From NCBI GenBank assembly GCA_947650285.1, contig CANTFL010000059.1:62001-126000 (forward strand): DNA of 64,000 nucleotides. The letters run 5' to 3'. The notes under the pieces are model-generated. The model saw only the letters and a program-made list of their open reading frames with translations, did not search any database and was not told the origin of the DNA. Below, piece after piece: positions 44,749 through 58,100 of the stretch; positions within the stretch are counted from its first letter, which is position 1; every line of letters begins with the position of its first letter. This DNA is from Hyaloperonospora brassicae (Eukaryota; Oomycota; Peronosporomycetes; Peronosporales; Peronosporaceae). A program made the translations under genes and the position numbers.

Positions 44749-47214
44749 TCACAACGGCTGGAATTGTTGTAATTGCTGCTGCTGGCGCTGGGCTTCAAAG
44801 GTCCGCTGAAACGTGTGTTTTAGCGCTTCACGGATGTTGCTACTGAACTGCACGATTCGCACAAACTCCACATTGCGAGCTTTCTTTAGCCTCGCGATAT
44901 TCCTTTCGTGCATTTGGATCTCGGCGCTGGCAGATTGAATAAGCGAGTTCTCCGTGCTGGAGGTCACGGCGTAAGACTTGGTAAGCGTGTCACTGATCCT
45001 TTGATTCAACTCGACAAGTTTTTTCTTGTGCCGGCTAATCTCAATCGAAAACTGCAGACACTTACGGTGGCTAATCGACGGGACCTGTGGTACATCACCG
45101 AGTTCCGAGAGCCGTAGAGGACGCACAGCAGCCATGATGTCGTCGGACTGGATTATCATCGCAATAAGGAGCTTATCTCGCAAACCCTTTGCAGCTTCTA
45201 GCGCAGGCTGTAGCTTGTTCAGTAAATCCATCATGGGTCTCGCACTGTATGGTCCTTGGCACGCGGCAAGAGCTATCTGCCTGGTTAATTGTTCACTTTG
45301 TAGCTCCATACTCGCCACATTCTGGTTTACTTCGTGATAGCGATCCACCAGCGAATCAACGAGCACATTCTCCGCAAAAACGGCGCCACCGGACGGTTGA
45401 ACAGTGCTTGAATTCAATGCGCTAGCCATGCCTGGGCTGATGCTATGCGTGGGCGGCCAAATCGGTGGGTCGGCACTGGCAGGTGCGGGGCTCAGCGTGT
45501 CCCTGTCGGCCATAACATTCGTCGCGTAGACGGAGCTTCTGTTCCCATTCCGTGCCAGTGGCGACAGCCCGAATGAGAAGTTGCTATCACTCCACTGTAC
45601 ACCTGAACTCGCATGGGACGTGACATTGTTGACGCCTTTCGAACTGGACGTGCTGTACGATGGATTCGCCCGTGAAACATAAGGTGTCGGTAGTACTGAC
45701 GTCGCTTGAATAGGCTCTTCAAAGAACGGGAAAGGCTCAATCACCGTTCCATAAGCGGCCGGGGTGTGGTCAGCAGTGTCGGCTGAAGTATTCCGCTGTG
45801 GCAGAACATACATGTCATTGCTCCTGCTAGTTTGCCGAACTGCTGTCGGCCCGGAGGCACCCATCTGTTGCTCTGGGCTTTGGTTGCTGGACGATGGGAT
45901 GATTCCCGGCTCATATTGCTCGTCATCGTCGTCGTTGTCAATCACAATTACTTCAATCTCGCGTTTCCGTTTTCCACCGATGCTGCTGGTGCTACCACCG
46001 GTATTTTCAGCTACCATCAGTTTTCGTGAAGCAATCAAATGGCGAATCGTCTCGTAGAAAGACGTAGACCAATGAGACTGTGCGAGGCAGGTTCCGGGCG
46101 CATCTATCACGACATGGTAGCGATTAGTACAAGCCCAGGCTATTGTCAATGGCTTGACCATAGCTAGACCAACCTTCAGTGGCAATTTTGCGATGATCTT
46201 TTGCTGAATGCACGCTGTGAATCTGCTTAAAGCACGCTCTACAAAACTTCAAGTCGCACTCTGCACACCAGTACTCGACTTGGTCAAGTTGGCACTGTGG
46301 ACACACTACAATCTCGCAACAGAAGCACAACTCCCCCCGGTCACTATCTTGCTCAAAAAATACCACGTCTCATCCAGACTTACATGAAGTAGGTCGGCTA
46401 TGGTGTTTCTTATGTGCGTCGTCACGCGACAAATGCGTCGACTTCCAGCATACCAAACACAGAGGACGGTTTAACAACGAGCATTCTTTCTGATGGCATT
46501 CGATCACCGCCTTTTGGTTGACCTTTACCCGTTCGCACAATGCACACCGCGGCAACATGAGCTCTGCACATCACACACACCAAACACCAACATGGCAGTC
46601 GTCGCCCCGCATCAGTCCCTCACATTATCCATGTGATCACCAATTTCCATCGCAAGTTGCGTACGTTTAATCTGCTCGCGGTCGTGCTTCTTGAATTTCT
46701 GCAGCACTGTTGGCAGCACGTCGTACCACAGTTTCCCTTCTACCTTCTGCTCAAAAGCACATCCAGCACTAGGACTGTCTGCAGCTTCCCTACCGGCTGT
46801 ATGTTCGTTTCCTGTACTCGATGAAGTATTTGACTCAAAAGCAGCAGCGGCTGTCGGTGCTGTCTTGCTTGGGTCGCAAAGTGCCTTCCCCTGTGTCCCC
46901 TTCTCGCGCTTCTCGCTCTCCACCCACACTCTCTCTCTACTGCTCCCTGGATGTACCATAGGGGCCTCACTGACTAATGCAAGACCTTGGGGGGCAAGTG
47001 GAAGCTGTGAAGAACTGCTACTTGCTGTCGTGGATGAGGCGACGCTACGTCCGCCACGAGTCGCAACGGTCGTAGACGGAATTTCCGCTCGTGTAATCAA
47101 AGAAAAAGGAGAGTATGTAGCTGCATGAAGGTCGGGGGAGTGGATCTCGTCGGCGCGGACAGAGGACAAAGACGCAGAGGACACACGCCGCAGGACCGGC
47201 GGATTAGCGTTCAT
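44749..47214 (-). CDS. Double B-box zinc-finger nuclear protein
   Basis: Four exons on the minus strand: 47214-46624, 46561-46384, 46305-46174 and 46103-44749, giving 751 residues. Introns of about 62, 78 and 70 bases use GTGAGG, GTAAGT and GTTGGT donors; the last has a perfect TACTAAT branch site. The first acceptor (GAG instead of the nearby CAG) is chosen to keep frame and is uncertain. Exon 1 (start MNANPPVLRRVSS) is Ser/Ala-rich and ends in a basic helix. Exons 2 and 3 give two B-box-like clusters: CALCERVKV...CHQKEC...CLVC...H...HKKHH, and CPQCQLDQVEYWCAECDLKFCRACF...H. Exon 4 has a basic patch (GKRKREIEV) next to an acidic run (DNDDDDEQ), a long Ser-rich region, a coiled-coil near the end (KKKLVELNQRI) and a Gln-rich tail. 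Paired B-boxes occur in transcriptional or ubiquitin-related regulators; the specific function is unknown. Confidence 0.65.
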
Positions 47215-47399
47215 CGTCCCCCGATATTCACAACGAAACAGTCGTGTTCTCGCTGGAGTAAAAATGACACTTTCGAGATTCGAATAAATTAAATCTGATT
47301 CCTTCATTCCTATCTTGAATATTCGCATGTACAAATCGACAGCGATGCGCATTAGCAGATCGTCTGTTCCTGTGATTCACACATCTTTTGTTCTGGTGC

Positions 47400-49182
47400 T
47401 GCTCCAATTTGATGACGAATGCGCGTCGTGTCCATAACAGGCACGAATCCCGACCTTTGGAGGTCCTGGGCGTACCAAGGCGGAGCTACCGGTTCGGGTA
47501 TGGTCATGCATACATGGCTGCGTAGCCGGGAACGGCCTTTACGCATCAGCAGGTCTTCGCTGGCTTTCGTGGCTAAAGATCTAGACTTGCTTCTTGAGCC
47601 GTCGGCGGCGCACGCTGGTCAACGACGGGATCGGACATCGTCTTTTCTTGATTCTCTCGTACTACATGCGGTAAGTCGATGGATAGGGCGTGGCTGGGAA
47701 CTACACTTTTCCACTACGTTACCTGACGAAGTCCCTCCTCCGGAGGGTTCTGGTTATCAACTACGCGCGGTGCGTCAATTTTGGGGGACGTTTGGCTGGT
47801 CCGGCAATCCGTGGATCCGGGATGCTAAAGGTGTGAAGTTGTTGCACTCGAAGTTCAATCAAATAGCCGCCTGCTCTATCGCTGACCTGCACATTTGGAG
47901 GACGGGCCCGACCACCTATGTTTTCACCATCCCGCCCTCGCGGCCAGAGGGAGTCACGTATTCCCAGCCGAAGCTTCGCCGGTGGGCGACAGCAATTTTA
48001 TTGGCGTCTCCGTTATGTACGGTCGGGTCAGAATTGGGCGTGGCGGCAGCATTATCTCTTCGGCATCCCCCCCATTTCGTTATGAATATGACTGGGTCAC
48101 TGTGAGTCGGGGTTGCGTCGTGGGAGCTCGCAGGAATTCACTAGAGGAGAGAGACGGAATGGTGCAGTTACGCCAGGGCTCCGATGGGCTGCATTGGTTG
48201 TTTCAAGACGGCCTACCCGAGCTCCACACGGCGTCGGACGGTGACAGCCAGCGATGGGCTACGCACATCCGGCAGCACGGCGTGGTCTTTTATGCTCACC
48301 CAAGTCACCACCACTTGGCGTGGGGAGTACCCGAAACGGTTCCTAATGGAGCTCTCCGTCAGGCTATTTTGCACCGGGCTTTCTCGCTGCACAAACACCG
48401 ACTAACTCGGCCTTTACTACCCTTATTGGAGCGGCTGGATGCAGTCTATCGAGAGGATTCGTGGCTGAGGGCGGCGGCGCATCAGCAACCATCCCAACTT
48501 TGGAAACATGATAACGGACTCTCCGACTATCAAGTTTGGACGGCGTATCGAGTCGCCACCAAGCAGCTAAATTTTCATCATGCCGGGCGGGCTGCCGACC
48601 CCAGCTGCCGGGCCCTGCCTACGTGTCACGGGGTGCCCGAAACGTCGAGGCACGTCTTTTGGGATTGTCAGAAGGCGCGGGCGTGCTGGGCGAAGTTCAT
48701 CAGCCATTGGATCGGCGCTTCTGTGTCGAGTGCGGTAGTCCATAGTTGTCTCAGCAACTGTGCGAATCGACAGGCTCCGGCGATCCCGGCGTTTCAGCGG
48801 TCTCGGTTGCTCGAGCGGTTTCACGATGATGCCGCAGCGGGGGAAAAGGTGTGGCGACGGATTTGGTTTTTAATGTGTTCCGTTTGCATTACGCATTTAT
48901 GGAGCGAGCGCAACGATGCCGTGTTCAGAGGCGTGCAGTCTACGACGGCTCAAAGTGTCGCCCATTTCTGGACAACCGGCGTCCGTCAATTAACGGCCTT
49001 GGCTATGCGTGAGCATAGAGGGGCGTCGACAGTTCTTCGAGGGGCTCGTTTACATGCCTCCCTTGAACTTTTTACTCTTGAGGCTAGCGGAGTTTCGCTA
49101 CCACTAGAGGGGTGCCTTGATCCACCGCCGCGACCGGCGCTGTATTCTAGGCTTAGAAGATTTCAGACTTCTAGCGCGTAAC
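47400..49182 (+). mobile_element. 5'-truncated LINE (non-LTR retrotransposon) ORF2 tail
   Basis: Two overlapping frames (47419-48105 and 47895-49181) join across a frameshift near 47985. The second holds a zf-RVT-like motif, CHGVPETSRHVFWDCQKARACW, with the downstream IWFLMCSVCITHLWSERNDAVFRG stretch typical of the C-terminal end of plant and oomycete L1-type ORF2. No RT domain is present, so the copy is 5'-truncated as is usual for LINEs. No poly(A) tail is obvious; a short CT run near 49210 marks the end. It lies less than 200 bases upstream of the B-box gene start, in opposite orientation. Confidence 0.75.
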
Positions 49183-50410
49183 CATCATGTGCAATAGATA
49201 GTCATGAATCTCTCTCTCTCACGAATCCCGACTTCGTTTGACGTAGCACATCCTTTAGTTCGTGGCAACCACATGCAGCAAGCAAGTATACGCCAATTCG
49301 TGTGAATCTCCCCAGCTATCGTCTTTCTTCGCCTGAATAGCTTATAGGCAGACATTCACAAGAAGAATCTCGCACAAAAAGATTATTTAGGAATGCGAGA
49401 AGCCAGTTTGCCTACTGTGCTCGCACTCTCAGTTGGTCATGACAGGATTCATGACGTACTTGCTCTGACCAACACTTCCGCCTTGTGGCCATTCAACACA
49501 CTCTCATATATGAGTGAATCGATTGACCCGCCGAGGTCGCTGTTAACATTTTAAGTTGTCAAACGTTAAAGTTGGCAGCTGCAGCGCTTCTGAGCGGCGT
49601 TTTGGTAATGACGCTATTGAGTTGATACACGATAAAAATGTGATCGTGCATGGTCGCCATACCGGCTGTTATGACAATGTGACCGCCACCATGACCTTTT
49701 TTACAAAGGGGCTGCTGATAGCGTGCAAAAAGAGCCGCTTTTGCAAATCTCGAAGATAAACGAGGTTCGGGTTGCAAGTCAAAGTGCGTGTGCTGCACAG
49801 CACACTGTATCCGTAGGAGAAGTCTTGGACAGGTGAAAGATGTTTATACTGTCCATTTGCTTATGATCCCTTCATCGGCATCGATGCGCTGCTCGTTTTG
49901 TAAGCTCCCGAATCTTGCACAGAGTTGTCCATCGATATGCATTAGCACGAGCCCTAACATACGCCTATCACATTTGCAACACCAGATCCGCATTAAGTAC
50001 GAGTTTGAGTCGTACTCTAATGTGTACAATATGGAGTCTGTACTTTCTTTACGCACAGACGTGACCGCGTTTTTACTAAAATAACCAGAATTTATGATGA
50101 GTGAGCTGAATGGATTCCCACAAAATTGATTCAAGCGATGGCGTCCGAAGCCAGACGACTCTGGAACTTTGACCTTGCCAAAACCTGATACGGACGGCAG
50201 CTGCGTTGCCGCATCTGGCACATGCTCGCCGCACTAAGCCAGATAGTGGAGTCGGACGTCTTAGAAATCATGACCGCGATCTGGTTTTTCACACTTACTA
50301 AACGACGGTCAACAGAACTTAATGCACATGGTGCAGGTTTATGCATCGCATAAAGTTGGACGATGTGACTACGTTTCGAGGAGAAGACGGGTGTCATTAT
50401 TTACTAAAGG
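49183..50410. other. Intergenic region without a recognised gene
   Basis: ORFs up to 125 codons on both strands show no motif and no compatible splice sites. Composition is closer to the gene island than to the AT-rich repeats. It may contain the decayed promoter and 5' exons of the acyltransferase pseudogene that follows. Confidence 0.45.
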
Positions 50411-52140
50411 TTGGACCCAGATGGACAGTGCAGTGTATCTTCTTTCTGCAAGGAGAAACCTTCCATTGTAGAAAAACAGAAATCAGAGGGATTCTGTCAT
50501 AGATTCATCGTTACACAAACGTTAGCAAAAATTCGTCGCCCGTCAGTTTGCACTACACTTGACGACGTGTCGTTATGCACCAAGCGGGCGCAGCAGTGTC
50601 AGCCGTATGAGCCACCGCAGCGGCTTCCTCAACACGCTCGTGTCCAGCCACCGTCTCGAGGTCACGCTCGCCAACATGCATGCTGGAATGGGATCCAGAC
50701 CACCGTGCCATCCCATTTCCCGGTCTGCTCTCTGATGCGGTCTGGGCGTACACGTCAAGCCGCAAGCCAGATACACGAAACCTGGGCTGCTCGGTCGCAT
50801 GATGGGTCTTACTTGATTGATGGATGGAAGGAAGGCGTAAACCACGAGGCATCACACGTTCCCCGGGCCCATGTCGAGTCCATCAGTGGCCCTTGCAACA
50901 GCGTGTTGGAGTCAGAAGGCGTTCGTGCTGCGATCAAAGCGTGTGCCTTGGCGCAAGGGATGGAATCGGACGATGAGAATGTCAGCTGCCAGTATACTTG
51001 AGACCATGGCCGCACAAATGGATTACAAGGCTGTGCGTAAGTTTGGCAGGCTTCTCCGGAAGGTCTGTCGAAACATGTACGACCAAATCCTGTGGACGAG
51101 ACGGGTCTGACTCCAATTCGCGACCTTCCGGCCGACCGCCGTGGAAGCGTCGCCTTGTCCCGATCGTACGTGGACTTTTTGCTCATGAGCTACGTCTTCT
51201 TCGCTTACACCATCCCCGTTCCATACGTTGTCGCTGGAGAAGGTTTTTACATGCGGGCACCCTCACCAAACTGCTACGTGAGTCTGGAGCTTACTTCATT
51301 CGCCGATCGTTTTCCGATGACCCGTTATATACCGCTGTGTTCCGAGCGTACACCCAGTACTTGGTATCGAGAGGATAGACGATCGATTTCTTTATTGAAG
51401 GTTGACGCAGTCGCAGTGGCAATCAACTGCACCCCCAAAGTTTGGTATTGTTAGCACCTTTGTGGATTGCTACGTGTCCGGGAGAGTCAGTAATGTAAGT
51501 CGGTTTCGTATTGACGGATTGCTCGAGGCTCAAAGCTCAAAGATTGACATGTGTTTTCGTTTCGTGCTGCTAGCTCTACATCGTACTTGTGACTATCGAC
51601 TATGAAAAGCCGCTGGAAGTACTGCTGCACCAGAACGAGCTACTAAGCGAGGCAAAATTCGGAGGTATGCTGTCATGCATTCTCTTTGCTGCTGCATGCT
51701 TCTTGTGCGTTTACACTCATTGTCGTGTTCGCTTCGTAGTCGATCAGCGTTTTGTTCAAAGCCATGCCAGTCGTGCGAAAGCAGTTGGCTCGATCTTGGT
51801 AAAGTTTGGTGCACCGTTGGATGTGAAGCAGTATGTCGATGCAACTATCGCGCACGCCGAAAAGAGGGAGGAGATCGCTGTGCCGACGTCTGCTGTTGTC
51901 AAAGATGTGGGATACGCCATCACGGACGCACGAATTGAAAACGCAACGGGTGCCATGTCACACGTGGTGGCCACTATTCTGTTGGTGTACCGTCAAGGGA
52001 TCTCAAAGCACATGTCTCGTGCATCAGGCGAATCGGCTAAAACTGGGACTGCTGCGACGACGAGGTCGCGTGACTACTTCTCTAGCATGCGCTGGTATCC
52101 GGGACACGTTGGCACTGTGGTGGTCCGCAAACGACATTGA
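50411..52140 (+). pseudogene. Glycerol-3-phosphate/DHAP acyltransferase pseudogene
   Basis: Fragments in three frames give the GNPAT/PlsB-type order: ILETMAAQMDYKAVRKFGRLL (about 51000); RSYVDFLLMSYVFFAY...PVPYVVAGE (51162-51245); LLRESGAYFIRRSFSDDPLY (about 51270-51340); FFIEG, a stop, RSRSG (51380-51420); PKFGIVSTFVDCY; VTIDYEKPLEVLLHQNELL (51586-51650); and a final exon with KFGAPLDVKQYVDA. Such enzymes acylate glycerol phosphate or DHAP in membrane or ether-lipid synthesis. The catalytic His of the HX4D motif is missing, a TAG (51376-51378) and a TGA (51403-51405) interrupt the second motif block, and frames shift at least three times. Two introns remain clean (51495-51573 and 51665-51739). 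The 5' limit is uncertain. The end merges into the tandem array. Confidence 0.8.
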
Positions 52141-55100
52141 AGTATCTTGCAAAGCCGTGCGCGTATTTCTCTTGGTGCGAAAACTGCGCGAAGTGTGGAT
52201 GCGAGCTACGTAAATGATGGTCTCGAGTGGCTGGTTGCCAACCGACGTTGCATTGCCTTGCTTTGCACCACGCTGCTGTGCTGTAGCGTATTCACTCGAG
52301 CAGCAGCGACACGAACTCCTGGAGAGCATCCGCGGCGCCAAGACGGAGGAGATCTGTTTGTGTACGTGTTGGAAAAGAAGAGGTGGAGACTTTCGAGCGT
52401 ACAAGCTTCCTTCCCGGTGGCGTTGCAAGCAAGTAGACTCTTCATCGCCGTGTGATTGTCGCCTTCCGCTTGAGAGAGCTGAGGCCACTACTTCTCTAGC
52501 ATGAGCTGGCATCCGGGACACGTTGGCACTGTGGTGGTCCGCAAACGACATTGAAGTATCTTGCAAAGCCGTGCGCGTATTTCTCTTGGTGCGAAAACTG
52601 CGTGAAGTGTGGATGCGAGCTACGCAAATGATGGTCTCGAGTGGCTGGTTGCCAACCGACGTTGCATTGCCTTGCTTTGCACCACGCTGCTGTGCTGTAG
52701 CGTATCACTCGAGCAGCAGCGACACGAACTCCTGGAGAGCATCCGCGGCGCCATGACGGAGGAGATCTGTTTGTGTACGTGTTGGAAAAGAAGAGGTGGA
52801 GACTTTCGAGCGCACAAGCTTCCTTCCCGGTGGCGTTGCAAGCAAGTAGACTCTTCATCGCCGTGTGATTGTCTCATGGCTAAGATTGCCTCCATCCGCT
52901 TGAGAGAGCTGAGGCCACTACTTCTCTAGCATGAGCTGGTATCCGGGACACGTTGGCACTGTGGTGGTCCGCAAACGACATTGAAGTATCTTGCAAAGCC
53001 GTGCGCGTATTTCTCTTGGTGCGAAAACTGCGTGAAGTGTGGATGCGAGCTACGCAAATGATGGTCTCGAGTGGCTGGTTGCCAACCGACGTTGCATTGC
53101 CTTGCTTTGCACCACGCTGCTGTGCTGTAGCGTATCACTCGAGCAGCAGCGACACGAACTCCTGGAGAGCATCCGCGGCGCCATGACGGAGGAGATCTGT
53201 TTGTGTACGTGTTGGAAAAGAAGAGGTGGAGACTTTCGTAGCGTACAAGCTTCCTTCCCGGTGGCGTTGCAAGCAAGTAGACTCTTCATCGCCGTGTGAT
53301 TGTCGCCTTCCGCTTGAGAGAGCTGAGGCCACTACTTCTCTAGCATGAGCTGGTATCCGGGACACGTTGGCACTGTGGTGGTCCGCAAACGACATTGAAG
53401 TATCTTGCAAAGCCGTGCGCGTATTTCTCTTGGTGCGAAAACTGCGCGAAGTGTGGATGCGAGCTACGCAAATGATGGTCTCGAGTGGCTGGTTGCCAAC
53501 CGACGTTGCATTGCCTTGCTTTGCACCACGCTACTGTGCTGTAGCGTATCACTCGAGCAGCAGCGACACGAACTCCTGGAGAGCATCCGCGGCGCCATGA
53601 CGGAGGAGATCTGTTTGTGTACGTGTTGGAAAAGAAGAGGTGGAGACTTTCGAGCGCACAAGCTTCCTTCCCGGTGGCGTTGCAAGCAAGTAGACTCTTC
53701 ATCGCCGTGTGATTGTCGCCTTCCGCTTGAGAGAGCTGAGGCCACTACTTCTCTAGCATGAGCTGGTATCCGGGACACGTTGGCACTGTGGTGGTCCGCA
53801 AACGACATTGAAGTATCTTGCAAAGCCGTGCGCGTATTTCTCTTGGTGCGAAAACTGCGTGAAGTGTGGATGCGAGCTACGCAAATGATGGTCTCGAGTG
53901 GCTGGTTGCCAACCGACGTTGCAATGCATTGCCTTGCTTTGCACCACGCTGCTGTGCTGTAGCGTATCACTCGAGCAGCAGCGACACGAACTCCTGGAGA
54001 GCATCCGCGGCGCCATGACGGAGGAGATCTGTTTGTGTACGTGTTGGAAAAGAAGAGGTGGAGACTTTCGAGCGCACAAGCTTCCTTCCCGGTGGCGTTG
54101 CAAGCAAGTAGACTCTTCATCGCCGTGTGATTGTCGCCTTCCGCTTGAGAGAGCTGAGGCCACTACTTCTCTAGCATGAGCTGGTATCCGGAACACGTTG
54201 GCACTGTGGTGGTCCGCAAACGACATTGAAGTATCTTGCAAAGCCGTGCGCGTATTTCTCTTGGTGCGAAAACTGCGTGAAGTGTGGATGCGAGCTACGC
54301 AAATGATGGTCTCGAGTGGCTGGTTGCCAACCGACGTTGCATTGCCTTGCTTTGCACCACGCTGCTGTGCTGTAGCGTATTCACTCGAGCAGCAGCGACA
54401 CGAACTCCTGGAGAGCATCCGCGGCGCCATGACGGAGGAGATCTGTTTGTGTACGTGTTGGAAAAGAAGAGGTGGAGACTTTCGTAGCGCACAAGCTTCC
54501 TTCCCGGTGGCGTTGCAAGCAAGTAGACTCTTCATCGCCGTGTGATTGTCTCCTTCCGCTTGAGAGAGCTGAGGCCACTACTTCTCTAGCATGAGCTGGT
54601 ATCCGGGACACGTTGGCACTGTGGTGGTCCGCAAACGACATTGAAGTATCTTGCAAAGCCGTGCGCGTATTTCTCTTGGTGCGAAAACTGCGTGAAGTGT
54701 GGATGCGAGCTACGCAAATGATGGTCTCGAGTGGCTGGTTGCCAACCGACGTTGCATTGCCTTGCTTTGCACCACGCTACTGTGCTGTAGCGTATCACTC
54801 GAGCAGCAGCGACACGAACTCCTGGAGAGCATCCGCGGCGCCAAGACGGAGGAGATCTGTTTGTGTACGTGTTGGAAAAGAAGAGGTGGAAACTTTCGAG
54901 CGTACAAGCTTCCTTCCCGGTGGCGTTGCAAGCAAGTAGACTCTTCATCGCCGTGTGATTGTCGCCTTCCGCTTGAGAGAGCTGAGGCCACTACTTCTCT
55001 AGCATGAGATGGCATCCGGAACACGTTGGCACTGTGGTGGTCCGCAAACGACATTGAAGTATCTTGCAAAGCCGTGCGCGTATTTCTCTTGGTGCGAAAA

Positions 55101-58100
55101 CTGCGCGAAGTGTGGATGCGAGCTACGTAAATGATGGTCTCGAGTGGCTGGTTGCCAACCGACGTTGCATTGCCTTGCTTTGCACCACGCTACTGTGCTG
55201 TAGCGTATCACTCGAGCAGCAGCGACACGAACTCCTGGAGAGCATCCGCGGCGCCAAGACGGAGGAGATCTGTTTGTGTACGTGTTGGAAAAGAAGAGGT
55301 GGAGACTTTCGAGCGCACAAGCTTCCTTCCCGGTGGCGTTGCAAGCAAGTAGACTCTTCATCGCCGTGATTGTCTCATGGCTAAGATTGCCTCCATCCGC
55401 TTGAGAGAGCTGAGGCCACTACTTCTCTAGCATGAGCTGGTATCCGGGACACGTTGGCACTGTGGTGGTCCGCAAACGACATTGAAGTATCTTGCAAAGC
55501 CGTGCGCGTATTTCTCTTGGTGCGAAAACTGCGCGAAGCGTGGATGCGAGCTACGCAAATGATGGTCTCGAGTGGCTGGTTGCCAACCGACGTTGCATTG
55601 CCTTGCTTTGCACCACGCTACTGTGCTGTAGCGTATCACTCGAGCAGCAGCGACACGAACTCCTGGAGAGCATCCGCGGCGCCAAGACGGAGGAGATCTG
55701 TTTGTGTACGTGTTGGAAAAGAAGAGGTGGAGACTTTCTAGCGTACAAGCTTCCTTCCCGGTGGCGTTGCAAGCAAGTAGACTCTTCATCGCCGTGTGAT
55801 TGTCGCTTTCCGCTTGAGAGAGCTGGAGGCCACTACTTCTCTAGCATGCGCTGGTATCCGGGACACGTTGGCACTGTGGTGGTCCGCAAACGACATTGAA
55901 GTATCTTGCAAAGCCGTGCGCGTATTTCTCTTGGTGCGAAAACTGCGTGAAGCGTGGATGCGAGCTACGCAAATGATGGTCTCGAGTGGCTGGTTGCCAA
56001 CCGACGTTGAATGCATTGCCTTGCTTTGCACCACGCTGCTGTGCTGTAGCGTATTCACTCGAGCAGCAGCGACACGAACTCCTGGAGAGCATCCGCGGCG
56101 CCATGACGGAGGAGATCTGTTTGTGTACGTGTTGGAAAAGAAGAGGTGGAGACTTTCGAGCGCACAAGCTTCCTTCCCGGTGGCGTTGCAAGCAAGTAGA
56201 CTCTTCATCGCCGTGTGATTGTCTCATGGCTAAGATTGCCTCCATCCGCTTGAGAGAGCTGAGGCCACTACTTCTCTAGCATGAGCTGGTATCCGGGACA
56301 CGTTGGCACTGTGGTGGTCCGCAAACGACATTGAAGTATCTTGCAAAGCCGTGCGCGTATTTCTCTTGGTGCGAAAACTGCGTGAAGCGTGGATGCGAGC
56401 TACGTAAATGATGGTCTCGAGTGGCTGGTTGCCAACCGACGTTGCATTGCCTTGCTTTGCACCACGCTACTGTGCTGTAGCGTATTCACTCGAGCAGCAG
56501 CGACACGAACTCCTGGAGAGCATCCGCGGCGCCATGACGGAGGAGATCTGTTTGTGTACGTGTTGGAAAAGAAGAGGTGGAGACTTTCGTAGCGCACAAG
56601 CTTCCTTCCCGGTGGCGTTGCAAGCAAGTAGACTCTTCATCGCCGTGTGATTGTCTCATGGCTATGATTGTCTCATCCGCTTGAGAGAGCTGAGGCCACT
56701 ACTTCTCTAGCATGAGCTGGTATCCGGGACACGTTGGCACTGTGGTGGTCCGCAAACGACATTGAAGTATCTTGCAAAGCCGTGCGCGTATTTCTCTTGG
56801 TGCGAAAACTGCGCGAAGCGTGGATGCGAGCTACGCAAATGATGGTCTCGAGTGGCTGGTTGCCAACCGACGTTGCATTGCCTTGCTTTGCACCACGCTG
56901 CTGTGCTGTAGCGTATCACTCGAGCAGCAGCGACACGAACTCCTGGAGAGCATCCGCGGCGCCAAGACGGAGGAGATCTGTTTGTGTACGTGTTGGAAAA
57001 GAAGAGGTGGAAACTTTCGAGCGTACAAGCTTCCTTCCCGGTGGCGTTGCAAGCAAGTAGACTCTTCATCGCCGTGTGATTGTCTCATGGCTATGATTGC
57101 CTCCATCCGCTTGAGAGAGCTGAGGCCACTACTTCTCTAGCATGAGCTGGTATCCGGGACACGTTGGCACTGTGGTGGTCCGCAAACGACATTGAAGTAT
57201 CTTGCAAAGCCGTGCGCGTATTTCTCTTGGTGCGAAAACTGCGCGAAGTGTGGATGCGAGCTACGCAAATGATGGTCTCGAGTGGCTGGTTGCCAACCGA
57301 CGTTGCATTGCCTTGCTTTGCACCACGCTGCTGTGCTGTAGCGTATTCACTCGAGCAGCAGCGACACGAACTCCTGGAGAGCATCCGCGGCGCCATGACG
57401 GAGGAGATCTGTTTGTGTACGTGTTGGAAAAGAAGAGGTGGAGACTTTCGAGCGCACAAGCTTCCTTCCCGGTGGCGTTGCAAGCAAGTAGACTCTTCAT
57501 CGCCGTGATTGTCTCATGGCTAAGATTGCCTCCATCCGCTTGAGAGAGCTGAGGCCACTACTTCTCTAGCATGCGCTGGTATCCGGGACACGTTGGCACT
57601 GTGGTGGTCCGCAAACGACATTGAAGTATCTTGCAAAGCCGTGCGCGTATTTCTCTTGGTGCGAAAACTGCGCGAAGCGTGGATGCGAGCTACGTAAATG
57701 ATGGTCTCGAGTGGCTGGTTGCCAACCGACGTTGCATTGCCTTGCTTTGCACCACGCTACTGTGCTGTAGCGTATCACTCGAGCAGCAGCGACACGAACT
57801 CCTGGAGAGCATCCGCGGCGCCATGACGGAGGAGATCTGTTTGTGTACGTGTTGGAAAAGAAGAGGTGGAGACTTTCGAGCGTACAAGCTTCCTTCCCGG
57901 TGGCGTTGCAAGCAAGTAGACTCTTCATCGCCGTGTGATTGTCTCATGGCTGTGATTGCCTCCATCCGCTTGAGAGAGCTGAGGCCACTACTTCTCTAGC
58001 ATGAGCTGGTATCCGGGACATGTTGGCACTGTGGTGGTCCGCAAACGACATTGAAGTATCTTGCAAAGCCGTGCGCGTATTTCTCTTGGTGCGAAAACTG

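Noticed and set aside
46370..46372. In-frame TGA splitting the B-box region as a disabling mutation
   Set aside because: It lies inside a plausible 78-base GTAAGT...TTGTAG intron whose removal keeps the frame.
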